From Dendrocalamus latiflorus (Eukaryota; Streptophyta; Magnoliopsida; Poales; Poaceae): a DNA stretch of 64,000 nucleotides. The notes under the pieces are model-generated. The model was not told where the DNA came from and did not search any database. It saw nothing but the letters and a program-made list of their open reading frames with translations. The stretch covers positions 37,799,939 through 37,863,938 of the forward strand of contig CM029664.1 of assembly GCA_017311315.1 (NCBI GenBank), written 5' to 3'. Below, in pieces: positions 11,303 to 21,388 of this stretch (position 1 is its first letter; each line of letters begins with the position of its first letter). The position numbers and the translations under genes were made by a program.

Positions 11303-11410
11303 CGTGTCCCTGACACCCTGAGCTTAGTTTCGATTTCCTCCTGGCCACGAAGAATGCCCACGTGTCCCTGACACCCTGAGCTTAGTCTTGATTTCCTCGT
11401 GGCCACGAAA
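11303..11410. repeat. Tandem duplication (58-bp period) carrying ACGTGTCC boxes
   Basis: CGTGTCCCTGACACCCTGAG occurs at 11303 and 11361, followed in both by CTTAGT, GATTTCCTC and TGGCCACGAA. Each unit carries an ACGTGTCC element like an ABA-response core. It lies about 0.9 kb upstream of the DUF1645 gene. Regulatory function is only a possibility. Confidence 0.8.
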
Positions 11411-11740
11411 CTAATATCCCACGAGATATTTATTATTCATTTATTCACATTCAAGTCAGCCGCCTGCCGAGAGCTGCGCGCCCATACGGCTACGACTGCC
11501 GTCCAGCATTTGATCCTACACATTCGAACTCCTGATTCAACGCACATCCTTACCTTCACACACGATTATATGTTGGGTAGAAAAAACATTTGTTCATACT
11601 TTGTAAGATACTAGGTAAATTTAGAATTCATCTATACATATATTGTGTACGGTATGGTATAAATATGACAGTGTGTATCCTTCTTTGTAATTAAAAAGTC
11701 AGCCGCTGCCCAACCTGTCCTTACAAACCAACTGAATTGA

Positions 11741-11981
11741 GGCCTGTTCTTTAAGTTAAAAGCTGACAGCTTTTGGCTTTTGCTATAGTACCTAACTTTC
11801 AAACGAAGTATTTTCTCAAGACGGGGTCTACAAGTTAAATGATCTATACGTTAAAAATCTAACATCTGTACCAACCAAAATCACAAGTGAGTATCTGTCT
11901 CTCCGTAATTTGTACTATAAACAGTTAAAATTTAAAATTTTCAATCAAAAATTATAAGCTACAGTAAAAAAGAAGAGGCCC
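11741..11981. mobile_element. MITE of the GGCCTGTTC family, in the DUF1645 upstream region
   Basis: Starts GGCCTGTTCTTTAAG and ends AAGAAGAGGCCC, flanked by TGA on both sides (11738-11740 and 11982-11984). The body (AAAGCTGACAGCTTTTGG, TTTCAAACG.AGTAT, AATCACAAGTGAGTATCTGT) matches the MITE at 58128-58371 inside the dead carbonic anhydrase copy. It sits about 260 bp upstream of the TATA box. Confidence 0.8.
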
Positions 11982-12239
11982 TGAGTCCTGCTTGTCTCAC
12001 AAGCAAGCGCAAACGTTCTGTAGGCACCCGGCGAGGCGCTTCGAGAAATATCGTTAGAAAGCAGGTGTAAAACCGAAAAAGAGATGGACGAAACGAGGTC
12101 ACACGGAACCAAGACAGAGGGGGGCTGCAAGCGAACGAACCCACCGCGTGCCTCACGAGTGACGTCTACGGTGTGCCGTGGCCACCTGGCCCAAAAGGCC
12201 AGTAGAGAGAGACCTTCGAGAAAGTCGCCTCCCTTTTCC

Positions 12240-12249
12240 CTATATAAAC
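12240..12249 (+). promoter_or_regulatory. TATA box of the DUF1645 gene
   Basis: CTATATAAAC lies 81-90 bp upstream of the start codon at 12330, in a pyrimidine-rich context. This fits a transcription start near 12270-12280. Confidence 0.8.
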
Positions 12250-12329
12250 GCCGCTCCCTTATCCCCAACCGACTATAGTTACCTTCCCCCAATCCCCAAG
12301 AAAACAAGCCACGCAAGCGAAGGAAACAC

Positions 12330-13067
12330 ATGGAACAGAGGTCCAGCGATCGCCGAGAACCCACCGTCGCCAGAGAGGACGGTGGTGTGGTGTCCGGCGA
12401 CGACTCCGACGGCGAGTTCGAGTTCCCCTTCGTGAGACGAGACTCTGCAGGTTGGGCCGCGGCGGCGGCGGACGAGCTCTTCGCGGACGGGCGCATCCGG
12501 ACGTTCTACCCGGTGTTCGGCCGGGTCTTCGACGACGCGCACGTGCCGCCCGCGCCGGAGAGGAGGCGGCCGCTCGGGCGGCTGTTCCTCGAGGAGGCGA
12601 GGAACTCGTCCGTCGGGTCCACGTCGTCCTCGTCCTCGGCGACCACGGACGCCGCGGACCTCGACGGCGTGTCCCCGGACAGCTACTGCCTCTGGACGCC
12701 AGGGTCGTCGCCGGCGTCCTCGCCGTCGCGGCCGCCGCGGAAGAGCGGGTCCACGGGGTCCATGGCGCGGTGGCGCCGCATCAGCGAGCTTGTCATCGGC
12801 CGCAGCCACAGCGACGGCAAGGAGAAGTTCCTCTTCATCTCCGCGCCGCCGTCCCCGGCCAGGGAGCCGAAGGCCAACAAGCCAAGAGCTCGCCACAACA
12901 AGAACGCCACCGAGCTCGACACGGTCGCCGCCGGCCACCGGATGTCCTACGGCATCAAGACGCCCACCGGCGGGGCGCGGCGGACGTTCTTGCCGTACCG
13001 GCAGGACCTCATGGGGCTCTTCGCCAATGTGGGCGGGCTCAGCCGGAGCCACCACCACCCGTTCTGA
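12330..13067 (+). CDS. DUF1645 family protein (plant-specific, 245 aa)
   Basis: A single uninterrupted exon of 245 codons with very high third-position GC, typical of grass genes. The N-terminal third holds the family signature: an acidic run then FEFPFV (residues about 29-35), and ADELFADGRIRTFYPVF (about 47-63). Ser- and Pro-rich stretches follow (residues 90-130), with a basic patch RWRRISELVIGRSHSDGKEKF near 146-166. The C-terminus (RRTFLPYRQDLMGLFANVGG) is also typical. Members are mostly nuclear or cytosolic proteins of unknown biochemistry; one rice member (SGL) affects grain length and stress tolerance. This copy's role is inferred from the family only. No signal peptide or membrane segment. 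The start is the first ATG after the TATA box. Opposite-strand and other-frame open stretches here are GC shadows. Confidence 0.9.
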   Translation: MEQRSSDRREPTVAREDGGVVSGDDSDGEFEFPFVRRDSAGWAAAAADELFADGRIRTFYPVFGRVFDDAHVPPAPERRRPLGRLFLEEARNSSVGSTSSSSSATTDAADLDGVSPDSYCLWTPGSSPASSPSRPPRKSGSTGSMARWRRISELVIGRSHSDGKEKFLFISAPPSPAREPKANKPRARHNKNATELDTVAAGHRMSYGIKTPTGGARRTFLPYRQDLMGLFANVGGLSRSHHHPF

Positions 13068-13489
13068 CTTCTGAGGAGAGGCGTTGGCGTCGCCCCGCCG
13101 TGAAGGACCGGTTCGAAATGCGAGATTTTCAAGTTAGAATTCGGGGATTTTAAATTTTGAACCTTTTGACTAAGGGGCTTCCCGTGATTTTAAAAAGTTT
13201 GTGCAATTAGCAACATGCAGTCAGAGCAGGGGAAATGTGGGGCTTCATTTTTGGATTTCGTTGTGGATTGGAGCTCTGCAAGTCCGTGTGAACGACCTGT
13301 GAACGTGGTAGGCGAGTGACATACGGAGAAGCTAGCTGAGAAAAGTTTGGAGTTTGCATGTGATCTTTTGTACTTGTACACACATGTATAATTAGCAGGG
13401 AATCAAAGCCAGTTTTGGTATTATTTCGCACCGTATTTATAAAAATAGTAATATACGAGACGTATTAACAAAAATATTATTTTTGCCGT
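13068..13489. other. 3' flank of the DUF1645 gene
   Basis: Likely 3' UTR and flank, with no clear AATAAA. From about 13430 the sequence turns into transposon-like DNA (GTATTTATAAAAATAGTAATATACG). Confidence 0.4.
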
Positions 13490-13660
13490 CGGCGGGCCGA
13501 GCGGCACCGCCCGCGAGGTGACGCGTGGCACTATCGTCAGCGGCAGGCGTTTGTCGCCCGGTGGCTGGGCGACAGGCAAGCCTGCCGCATAGGCACCAGG
13601 TGGCAGGTAATTAGGTCAGCTAATCACCGGCTGATTAGCCGGCTTAATTACCTGCCTAAT
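13490..13660. repeat. Nested GC-rich palindromes of a DNA transposon end
   Basis: GGCAGGTAATTA (13602-13613) and TAATTACCTGCC (13645-13656) form a perfect 12-bp inverted repeat. Inside it, CTAATCA and TGATTAG pair again. Just upstream, GTCGCCCGG and GGGCGAC flank a short loop. GTCGCCC/GGGCGAC units also fill both ends of the TIR element at 52782-54493, so the two may belong to one element class. Confidence 0.6.
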
Positions 13661-14224
13661 TTTTTTCCGTTTAGTGTTTGTTTCAATTTTTAAATATATC
13701 AAATGAGCTTTAAAAATTCCAAAAATTTATATACAGCATCCCAACACAACGCTTCTCGCAGTGTAATTTTTGGGAAATTTTATCCATGGCGAATGCTGCT
13801 CAAAACTTCATCCAATTTTGATATTTTTACAAGTTTTTAGATATAGCAAACAAGCTCTAAAAATTATGAAATTTTATGTGAAGCCTCCCGATCCAGTAAT
13901 AGTTACTATATAATTTTTTGAGAATTTTATACGATCCGAATTAGCCACGTTTGTTTGGATTAACTTAACCATAAATTTAACAAATATTTCACGTTTTTTC
14001 ATAATTTAATACATTATAAATTTGTATAATTAAAAGTAATTACAGTACTACAAAAAATGCATCCCAGGATGCGATATGGCTCTCTTTTGAGCCACTACTA
14101 TATTCTCAACACGCTTGCCTGCCCTCGCGTAGTCTTGTCTTACGTCGCGCACGAGCATATCCCATTGAGTACATTAGTCGGTCCGAAGGTTGCGTATCGG
14201 ATCGGAGGAGGTATGGAAACCGTT
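13661..14224. other. Intergenic or transposon interior
   Basis: AT-rich DNA with a loosely repeated pattern (AAAAATT, TTTTGGGAAATTTTA, TTTTTGAGAATTTTA) at 13690-13930. 14057-14220 contains only a chance open frame. Confidence 0.3.
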
Positions 14225-14765
14225 CTATTTGCTCAGTTGCTCAGTGGCTGGCGGTGGTTTAGTAGGCTGAGGTACAATATGCTGGGTTTGGTAAGGGTTG
14301 AAGTCCTCCAGCTGAGACATGCCGAACTGCGAGTCGTCCGCAATAATATCGTGTACGAATGACTCTAGAAATCCCTCCTGTGGTGTGAACAAGCTCTCGC
14401 CCTGACCGTACAACGTGGCAGTGAAGCCGAATGAGCTCTGCCCACCGAAGTGTCCAAACCCTGGGTATGCCGAGAACGCTGAGCCTTGCCCTGCGTACGC
14501 TGCAAACCCTGACACCGTGTACTGCTCTCTAGAAGCATCTGGGAGGCCCGTGTCATCATCAGTGAACTTGTCGTCACCCCCATGTTGAATTGGAGGCTGC
14601 AAGACGAAACGATATTATTCACAACAAATATTCTGAATGTACAATATGAATCTCATACCTCCCGAACGTGCAGCGAAGATGAACGATGGGGAGCGGTAGT
14701 CTGTGCAGGTGGTGCGGACGGCAAAAGGGATGCATCTCGACGATGGACCTGCAGCGGGAGAACAC
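14225..14765 (-). pseudogene. C-terminal exons of a transposon-type protein, function unknown
   Basis: On the minus strand an open piece at about 14765-14656 reads into SSSLHVRE and stops at a GTATGAG donor. A CTTGCAG acceptor near 14596 then opens a second piece that ends with a TAG at about 14225. The second piece is rich in Gly, Phe, Ser and Gln (AAYAGQGSAFSAYPGFGHFG) and ends QPTKPPPATEQLSK. This low-complexity tail resembles C-termini of proteins carried by grass transposons, possibly plant-mobile-domain or Mutator-type, but I cannot name the domain because the N-terminal part is missing. The right side is cut by Gypsy sequence starting near 14845. Confidence 0.4.
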
Positions 14766-14844
14766 CATGATGTTAGTGGAACGCAAGGCGAAATAGGAAA
14801 AAACATGTAGCCTGCACGATGGGGAACGATTAGAGACCACTACC

Positions 14845-15440
14845 TATGGAAGGCTATGCGGTGGACTCAACCTAATCTAACGGATCGCTGATTGGATGAT
14901 GACTGTTATTATCTTCTCCTGGCTTCCTGCTAGAAGCAATCTCATCGACACCATAACTAGGTGTCGCCTTGCTCCCGCAATACGTAGGAGCAACTAGGGA
15001 ATAGCGGTCGCCCATGGCCGTATTGAAAGTACTCTGACCCTTGGATCATGGTGATGTGCTCTTGTCACCATGTTTGCCAGTCAAAAGTACTAGACTTGCC
15101 ATGTTGCTTGGGCATTTTGACGAAGTTGGAATGACCGGTTCCTCTGATAATGTGGATGATGGGGACATCATGTCTTCTTCTATCTAATTGATCTCACTAG
15201 TCTCAAAGACTGGTGAGCCTATGATGGAGGACGATGATGAAGAAGCGTTGTGTTCTATCATGCGGATGCATGCGTCCATGTTGAGGTCGGTGTAGCCAAC
15301 CAGATCGAACTAGTTCTCCTCACCCCAAGTTCCTGTCATGATCACATGGACGATGTTGATAGAAGACAGGAGAGGATATGCTTGTTGATGAAGAAACTTC
15401 AAGAATTTAGTGCCTTCTTCCCCCCACGAACGGTGCCAGC
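14845..15440 (-). mobile_element. Gypsy element leader fragment (minus orientation)
   Basis: Matches 33316-33875 over its whole length (shared CATGCGGTGGAC, TGATGTG.TGCTCTTG, CTCACTAGTCTCA blocks). It includes the primer binding site adjacent to the LTR: on the minus strand TGGCACCGTTCGTGGGG follows two bases after the LTR (plus 15421-15438). The element is truncated at about 14845 and no pol is present. Confidence 0.7.
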
Positions 15441-16103
15441 TGTGGACGATCAAGTCGTTGATCTTATGAATAATATGAAAAAGGAGGCTGGATTCCTTAT
15501 AAGTGTTTAGCAAGAAAAAGGGAATGATCTTTATTGTTATGAAATAGTGACAAAAGGCTTACAAAAGGACTTAACTAGCCATAATCTATAATCTCCACTA
15601 CTCAGATGATCCTAGTTGCCTTAACTTGTCCTCTGAATTCTTGTTGGGATTTGAGATTGTTCTTTTGTCTTCTCTTATCAACCTTTAAATAAAAGGAAGC
15701 CAGTTATTCATCTGAGAAGACGTCTTATGGAATCAGCGTGTCTAATCGGAGTGGTGATTGATGTCAGAGAGAGATATCTGATAATAAGTGATCTTCGGTT
15801 GTTGTCAGTGGAAGATAATCGTTGGAATAAGTGCAAGATAGCTGTCAAAGATACAAGGCCAAAACATCATGATGTTTGGGACGGATGAAACACATGTTTT
15901 ATCCATCGCACGGGAGTTCATTGGAAGTGTGCCTTCATACTAGTTCACAAACTCTCTGAGTAGTGTACTAGTCGGGAAAAGTGCACAATAATCCTCCGAT
16001 CAGGCTACTCAGCGAATAGCTTTGGAAAGCTTAAGACCACAAGGTCTTAAGGTCTTAAATTAAGTATTAAAGACGTATTTAATAAATATTTTAACCCTCG
16101 TCA
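15441..16103 (-). mobile_element. Gypsy LTR, copy 1 (663 bp)
   Basis: TG...CA bounded sequence matching the LTRs at 26411-27057 and 33876-34583. Shared blocks include ACAAAAGG, ACTTAACTAGCC, TTATGGAATCA and the closing TATTTAA...CCT. Orientation is minus, because the primer binding site lies to its left. Confidence 0.75.
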
Positions 16104-16499
16104 ACAATTTGTTTTTTTAAGAGGATTAGCGTCTAAGCAGCGTGGCATTCTAATTCTACTGCTCATTTTGGAAAAGTTGGCTAGATTATTTGTGTTCCCG
16201 GTGACTTGGTCACTTGGATGTGCTAGTGCATATCAGGAATGTATGGATTTCAATTATTAGAACCGCTTGGCCATGTAATTAATGGTTTGAATCTTCACCT
16301 GGTCCATATTCTAGAGCATTATTTTGTTTTTATATACTAAACGTAGTAAATGACTACACACTTCTTAATTGAATTTGCTGTGAAGCACAATTACGTGCCC
16401 TGCGAGATCAGTCGCTACAATAAAACAGTGTGGCACCAAAGCCGCTAAATTGAATTTACTGCCGTACTGCTACAGTAGCCACGTAGCCCTTGTTTCTTC
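16104..16499. other. Intergenic, nothing recognised
   Basis: No coding or repeat feature could be supported. Confidence 0.4.
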
Positions 16500-17045
16500 C
16501 TCCAATGCCTGATGAGAAGGGATGCAACCGGATCGGATAGGAATGGAAATTACTCATCTTAAATCCTATTTTGTATTTTTTTTTTCTCAGAATCAGGATC
16601 GGATATAGATAATACCGGATACCTATTTCTTAATTCCGTATTCATCCATAAGTCTTCGGACAGTTGGTCGGACGAAAATTATCCGCTTCTTTACACGGTA
16701 CATTGGATTGTAAGGTACAATCAGAGCGAATACGGAGAGACTAATCATCGAGATGTCGAATGAAGAGCACTCAATATTCCCCCACTTATTTAAATATGAT
16801 AATTTACCTATATATTATCTTGTTTCTAAGTAAAGTCACAATAGATTTTCTCATATCATTTGACACACGGATATATACGAATGGATATCACTCATTCCGT
16901 ATCATATTCCATATTTTTTCCTTGGAGTCGTGGTCAAATACGAATAATACCGGATACTTATTTATCTCTTTTATATTTGCTTCGCGAGCCTTCGGTCGAT
17001 CGGTCGAACGAAAACTATCCCCTCCGTTTGCACTCTATTGATAAG
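16500..17045. repeat. Diverged direct repeat in a transposon-like block
   Basis: Two blocks, about 16600-16710 and 16930-17045, share TACGAATAATACCGGATAC-like starts, TCGGACAG/TCGGTCGATC, GGTCGGACGAAAA/GGTCGAACGAAAA and CTATTG ends. The unit resembles ends of hAT-like elements with GGATCGGAT motifs (also near 16535), but no clean terminus or target duplication was found. Confidence 0.45.
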
Positions 17046-17362
17046 TAAAGACATCCTGCACTTCTACAAAAGTAGAGGATCCGAATCGCTCGAACAGAGA
17101 TCAATTCCCCCTTGTCATTACGGTGTGGAGGGGGACACTTGCCTCACGCGCACTGTAACATAGTTACAGCTTCGATGCACAGTCGTTTTCCCGAACTGGA
17201 TCCATGGAATTCGAGTTGGTACGCGGCACGGGCATGCAGTGGCGTACGTCTGGCGATGCAGGTAGACTAGCTGTGAGCCATGCCGCCTCCCGGCATCGCG
17301 AGGCCCGAACCGGTTCTGTTCATATTAATTTTAAAATTTTATTTTTCTATAATATCTAACTG
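17046..17362. other. Intergenic
   Basis: No gene or clear element. Confidence 0.35.
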
Positions 17363-17493
17363 CTCTATTAGTCGATTATAGTATATATTATAGTAACTTC
17401 ATTTATATCATTAAAATTACATACAAACTACTCTATTAGTCGATTATAGTATATATTATAGTAACTTCATTTATATTAATTAAAATTATATAC
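17363..17493. repeat. Tandem duplication, 68-bp period
   Basis: CTCTATTAGTCGATTATAG at 17363 recurs at 17431, and the following 45 bases (TATATATTATAGTAACTTC and on) are almost identical. Confidence 0.9.
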
Positions 17494-18817
17494 AGTTATA
17501 TATCTTTTTATAAATTTTTCTATAAGTTATTATCATTTATAAAACAAATCTAAGAGGCAATGAGCCACGACTTTTTTCTGTCATAACACACCCGGACCCT
17601 GACAACAGACCGGATTCGGTACGTCGTACTGAGCCTGAGCGTCCTGCCAGGCTGCTTCAGGCCTGTTTATTCTCTTGGACCTTAGTCGGAGGAAAAGCAT
17701 ACGTGAGCACTTCAAGCAGGATTCCACCGCTGCCACGGCAGTCCATATGTTACAACCTCTCGATTAGAAAGGTGTTCTGCTTTTACTCTTCCCCCAAGCC
17801 GGACGCTACCTGCACCCTTCCAGCTCTCATCGTCATCGAGGTCCTTGATCAGTACTAGAATTTCAGACCGATTAAAGTTATCTCCATGACGATATAATAA
17901 TCGGTCGCTGAAAAATGTATTTGTCAATTGCCAGCGATCAATCGATTTAATTGTCAGCTCGACCGGTCTGACGGGTGTCCATCTAAGGCAGTGTGCATCC
18001 AGGAACAAGAAATAAATTTCGACATGTATTCCAACACCCACATCTGTTACGATGGCAACAACGAACCAAACAGTACCGTACAGGCGAATCGGGAAGAGAT
18101 TATGCTACGGACATAGTCTCTCATGCGGCTCCATCATGTTAATTCAGAGTTGCCTAACACCCGAGTACCTAACATCAGGCTTATATGTTGACGCTCTACT
18201 ACCTGCTGATTTAATCAACGAACGTCACCCGTAATTCTCGCCTCGTCGCAACACCATCCCCTACCATCCCATTAGCACCGAAAGCTGCTCCTGACCGCGG
18301 TTGCTCGAACAGAGAAGTAAGAAATATTAATGTCAATGGATGCGTTGCCAGTGCTGTATCATCTAGCAATAGTCAAAAACACTTCTTCTCTAGTTTGTTT
18401 ATTCTGCAAGCATGCATGTTGGCTTACAGAAGTATGTATATACGTACGTACTCCTGGACCGGTCAGCTTGGCACTCCATGCCACTAGTCCCTAGATTGCG
18501 TTTGGTATGATATAGGTTAAGGTTAGTTTTTGGTAAGTCTGCTAGGTTGTGGCTAATAGAGAACTCCAAAAAGACGATGAAGACGAGTGCTGTGCCACAC
18601 CGAATTTATGAGAACTTGTCAAAGTGAACGGTTAGAACTCGATCAGGATGCTTGGCGAAAGCAGCAGCAGTGCCTATCTTGCGATCTACGGCCGTCAGAC
18701 TGATCTCGCGCGGATAAATTCAACGGCGGAAAGGTGTGATCCATGCGTTCGCACAGTGCCGCGGAGAGGAACGCTTCGTCTTTTGGTTTTACATTGGAGC
18801 CTCAACACCGAGAGATA
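17494..18817. other. Intergenic; one unassigned minus-strand open frame
   Basis: A minus-strand frame of 109 codons (18041-17712) is open, without a recognisable domain. It could be a gene remnant. The rest shows nothing I can name. Confidence 0.3.
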
Positions 18818-19620
18818 GGGCCTGTTTGGGAGAGCTCCACCAGCTCCAAATTCACGAAAAACAGATTCGGATCCACTTTTCCAAACCAAACACTTCCAGC
18901 TCCAACAGCTCCACCTAAACCATGGATCTGGCTCCAGATCCACCAAATCCATGGAGCACCTCAAGGGGTGCTCCACCAAACTCAAGTTGGTGGAGTTGGG
19001 GAAAATTACCCACCATGCCACTGATTACACACAAAAAACGGTTCGATCTTTTATTTCCCTCTTCCCGTCGCTGCGCCCGTCCTCTCCGCGCGCCGTCTCC
19101 ACCCCCTCCACCGCCCAGCCGCGCGCCGTGCTCCGCCTCCTCCTCTGCCGCGCCGCCTACTCCCGGGCCGGCGCCGCCTCCCCCGCCTCCGCCTCCTCCC
19201 GGGCCGGCGCCGCCTCCCCCGCCTCCGCCTCCCCCTTGGCCGGCGCCGCCTCCCCCGCCTCCACCTCCCCCGAGCCGGCGCCGCCTCCCCCGCCTCCTCC
19301 CGGGCCGGCGCCGCCGCTCCGCCTCCTCCTCTACCGCGCGCCGTGCCCGCCCACGGCCAGCCGCCGCGCCGCCCCCGGCCGGCCGCGCCCGCCCCCCAGC
19401 CGCCGCTCCGCCTCCTCCTCTGCGCGCGTGCATCTCAGCGGGAGGAAGAAGAATGGAGCTCTCCACTGACGCGTGGGGCCCAGGTGGAAGTGAGATAGAG
19501 AGGGAGGTGGAGCTGTACCAAACACTTTGACGAATCCCAGATCCACGGTGGAGCTGCTCCACGGTGGATCCAGGTGAATCTAGTGGATCTGGAGCTGGTG
19601 GAGCTCTCCCAAACAGGCCC
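18818..19620. mobile_element. Non-autonomous foldback TIR element with GC-rich proline-coding filler
   Basis: The ends are GGGCCTGTTTGGGAGAGCTC and GAGCTCTCCCAAACAGGCCC, a perfect 20-bp terminal inverted repeat. Behind them many GGAGCTGGTGGAGCT-like units occur on both sides. Flanks read ATA and CTA, so the target duplication is not clean. Between the ends, 19080-19440 is an extremely GC-rich block of tandem GCCGGCGCCGCCTCCCC units that encode Pro/Ala runs in one frame and Gly runs on the other strand. I regard these open frames as composition artefacts, not genes. Confidence 0.75.
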
Positions 19621-19779
19621 CTATACATCCTTATCATTTAAAACAAATGCTAAGATAAATATATCACTTTTCTCTATAAGATCATTGTTAGCTACTTTTA
19701 CTTTAAGCCTTAGCATTATCTACAGATGCTAAAGGTTTAACTTTTTTTGACATAGCATCAGCTGCCAAAGTTTACTTCG

Positions 19780-20046
19780 GTGCTATGCAATCTAGGCTTT
19801 GTACTCACTCTTACATCCTTTGGCATCAATACTAAGAAATTTATCTCTCTTATAATATTGGTTTAGCACCTAGAAATGCACGTCCTCTAAGGGTTACTCT
19901 AATCTTAATGCCTCGATGCTATCCAATCAGGCTTAGTACTCACTCTTACATCCTTTGGCATCAATATTAAAATTTTCTCTCTCTTATAATATTGGTTTAG
20001 CAGCTAGAAATGCACGTTCTCTAAGGGTTACTCTAATATTAATGCC
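19780..20046. repeat. Tandem duplication, 135-bp period
   Basis: GTACTCACTCTTACATCC at 19801 recurs at 19936. The following blocks (TTGGCATCAATA, TATAATATTGGTTTAGCA, TCTAAGGGTTACTCTAAT) are shared with a few changes. Confidence 0.9.
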
Positions 20047-21388
20047 GGTTTCCTTCTGGTGCAGTAGTAACGTACGTGCGTGTATGAGATGAGAGAGTTG
20101 TTCAGCCTTCAGGCACAACTGTTATTTATTTTGTGGTGTAATTGTTTGAGCCCTAAATCAATGGAGAGTACTACCATTTGGGGGGTAAAAGTAGGAATTA
20201 ATTTGGCGAGTTCTTTGGTTTGACTGACCAAAGTCAAATCGTTCTTGGTTGAGCTCCGCAATCGCAAGGATATGGAATAGGGATGGCAACGGGGCTCATC
20301 CCCGACGGGATCCAATCCCCGTCCCCGATCCCCGCGACATTTAAATTCCCCGAACCCCGGCCCCGGCCTCGGGGCCAAGTTAGGCCCGTCCCCGTTCCCC
20401 GACGGGCTTCGGGGGCCCGACGGGGCAAAATTCCCCGCAAACGAAGTCCCTGCATACTCAGCCTTTCCCAGAATCCCAGCTGAGCCCGTCAGCAGCGAGC
20501 ACTGGCTTGCTGGACTCAAATATCCAAACCGTGTAGTAGCATATCAAATATCCCCCTTTGCTGGACTCAAATATCCCAGTCCCAGGCAGCAGCAATTCAG
20601 CTAACTATGAGTAATTACAAGGTACTAAATTAGCAACTTGACAACATAGCAACCTAATCAGTAGCATATCAAACTACAGTAGTTCAGTAGCATATCAATC
20701 CACAACACAACATTAAAGCAACAGTAGTTCCATCCATGACACAACACAATCACGTAGTACTTAATACAACACATGCAAATGAACAAATCACATCAGTTTG
20801 ATAGCACAAAAGACCACATTTGAGTGAGATCCTTCCACAGAAAGAGAAGACATGCATTCCGCTTTCCACCTTGCCAAATTGGAAGACCCCATCAAATAGA
20901 CAGGCCCTGCAATGGTCATAAGAAACAAAATCACATGACAAGGCAAAGGATAAGAATATCAAATAGACAGAAGCAGTTCTTCTTTGAAGCTATGTGTTGC
21001 AACATACCTCAACATTATGTCTCTGAAATGTAGGATGTCTATCAGATCAATCAACTTGAACTCAAAATATTAATTTATTTTACTTTAAGTATTGATGTTT
21101 CAACAATTTCGGCACCCTGCTGCTCATGCTTTTGGACATATTGGCAACAGTGAGAATAAAAATTGTCCATATGATTGGTTTTTATATCATTTCTTATTTA
21201 TAAATACTTGTTCATGAGCAAACATTTAGTAAGTACATGACTGTATAAAAGGTAGGACTTGAAAGATACTATGATGGAGACAACATCAATATATTACATG
21301 GAAGTCACTAATTATGATGAATTGATGATCGATGCAACAAAGAAGCTAGAGCCTTTTTTCACAATACTTCAGTGTTTGTTTAGTCATG

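Noticed and set aside
12279..13153. Long open frames on the minus strand (259 codons) and in another plus frame (233 codons) over the DUF1645 gene
   Set aside because: They are by-products of high third-position GC. Only the 12330 frame carries conserved family motifs and a TATA box at the right distance.
17712..18041. 109-codon minus-strand frame as a gene
   Set aside because: No domain, no promoter or splice context, and no repeat support either way. Left as unassigned.
18915..19637. Gly-rich and Pro-rich frames of 170-240 codons
   Set aside because: Same reason: a GC-rich tandem filler within a TIR element. The frames run into the inverted repeats.
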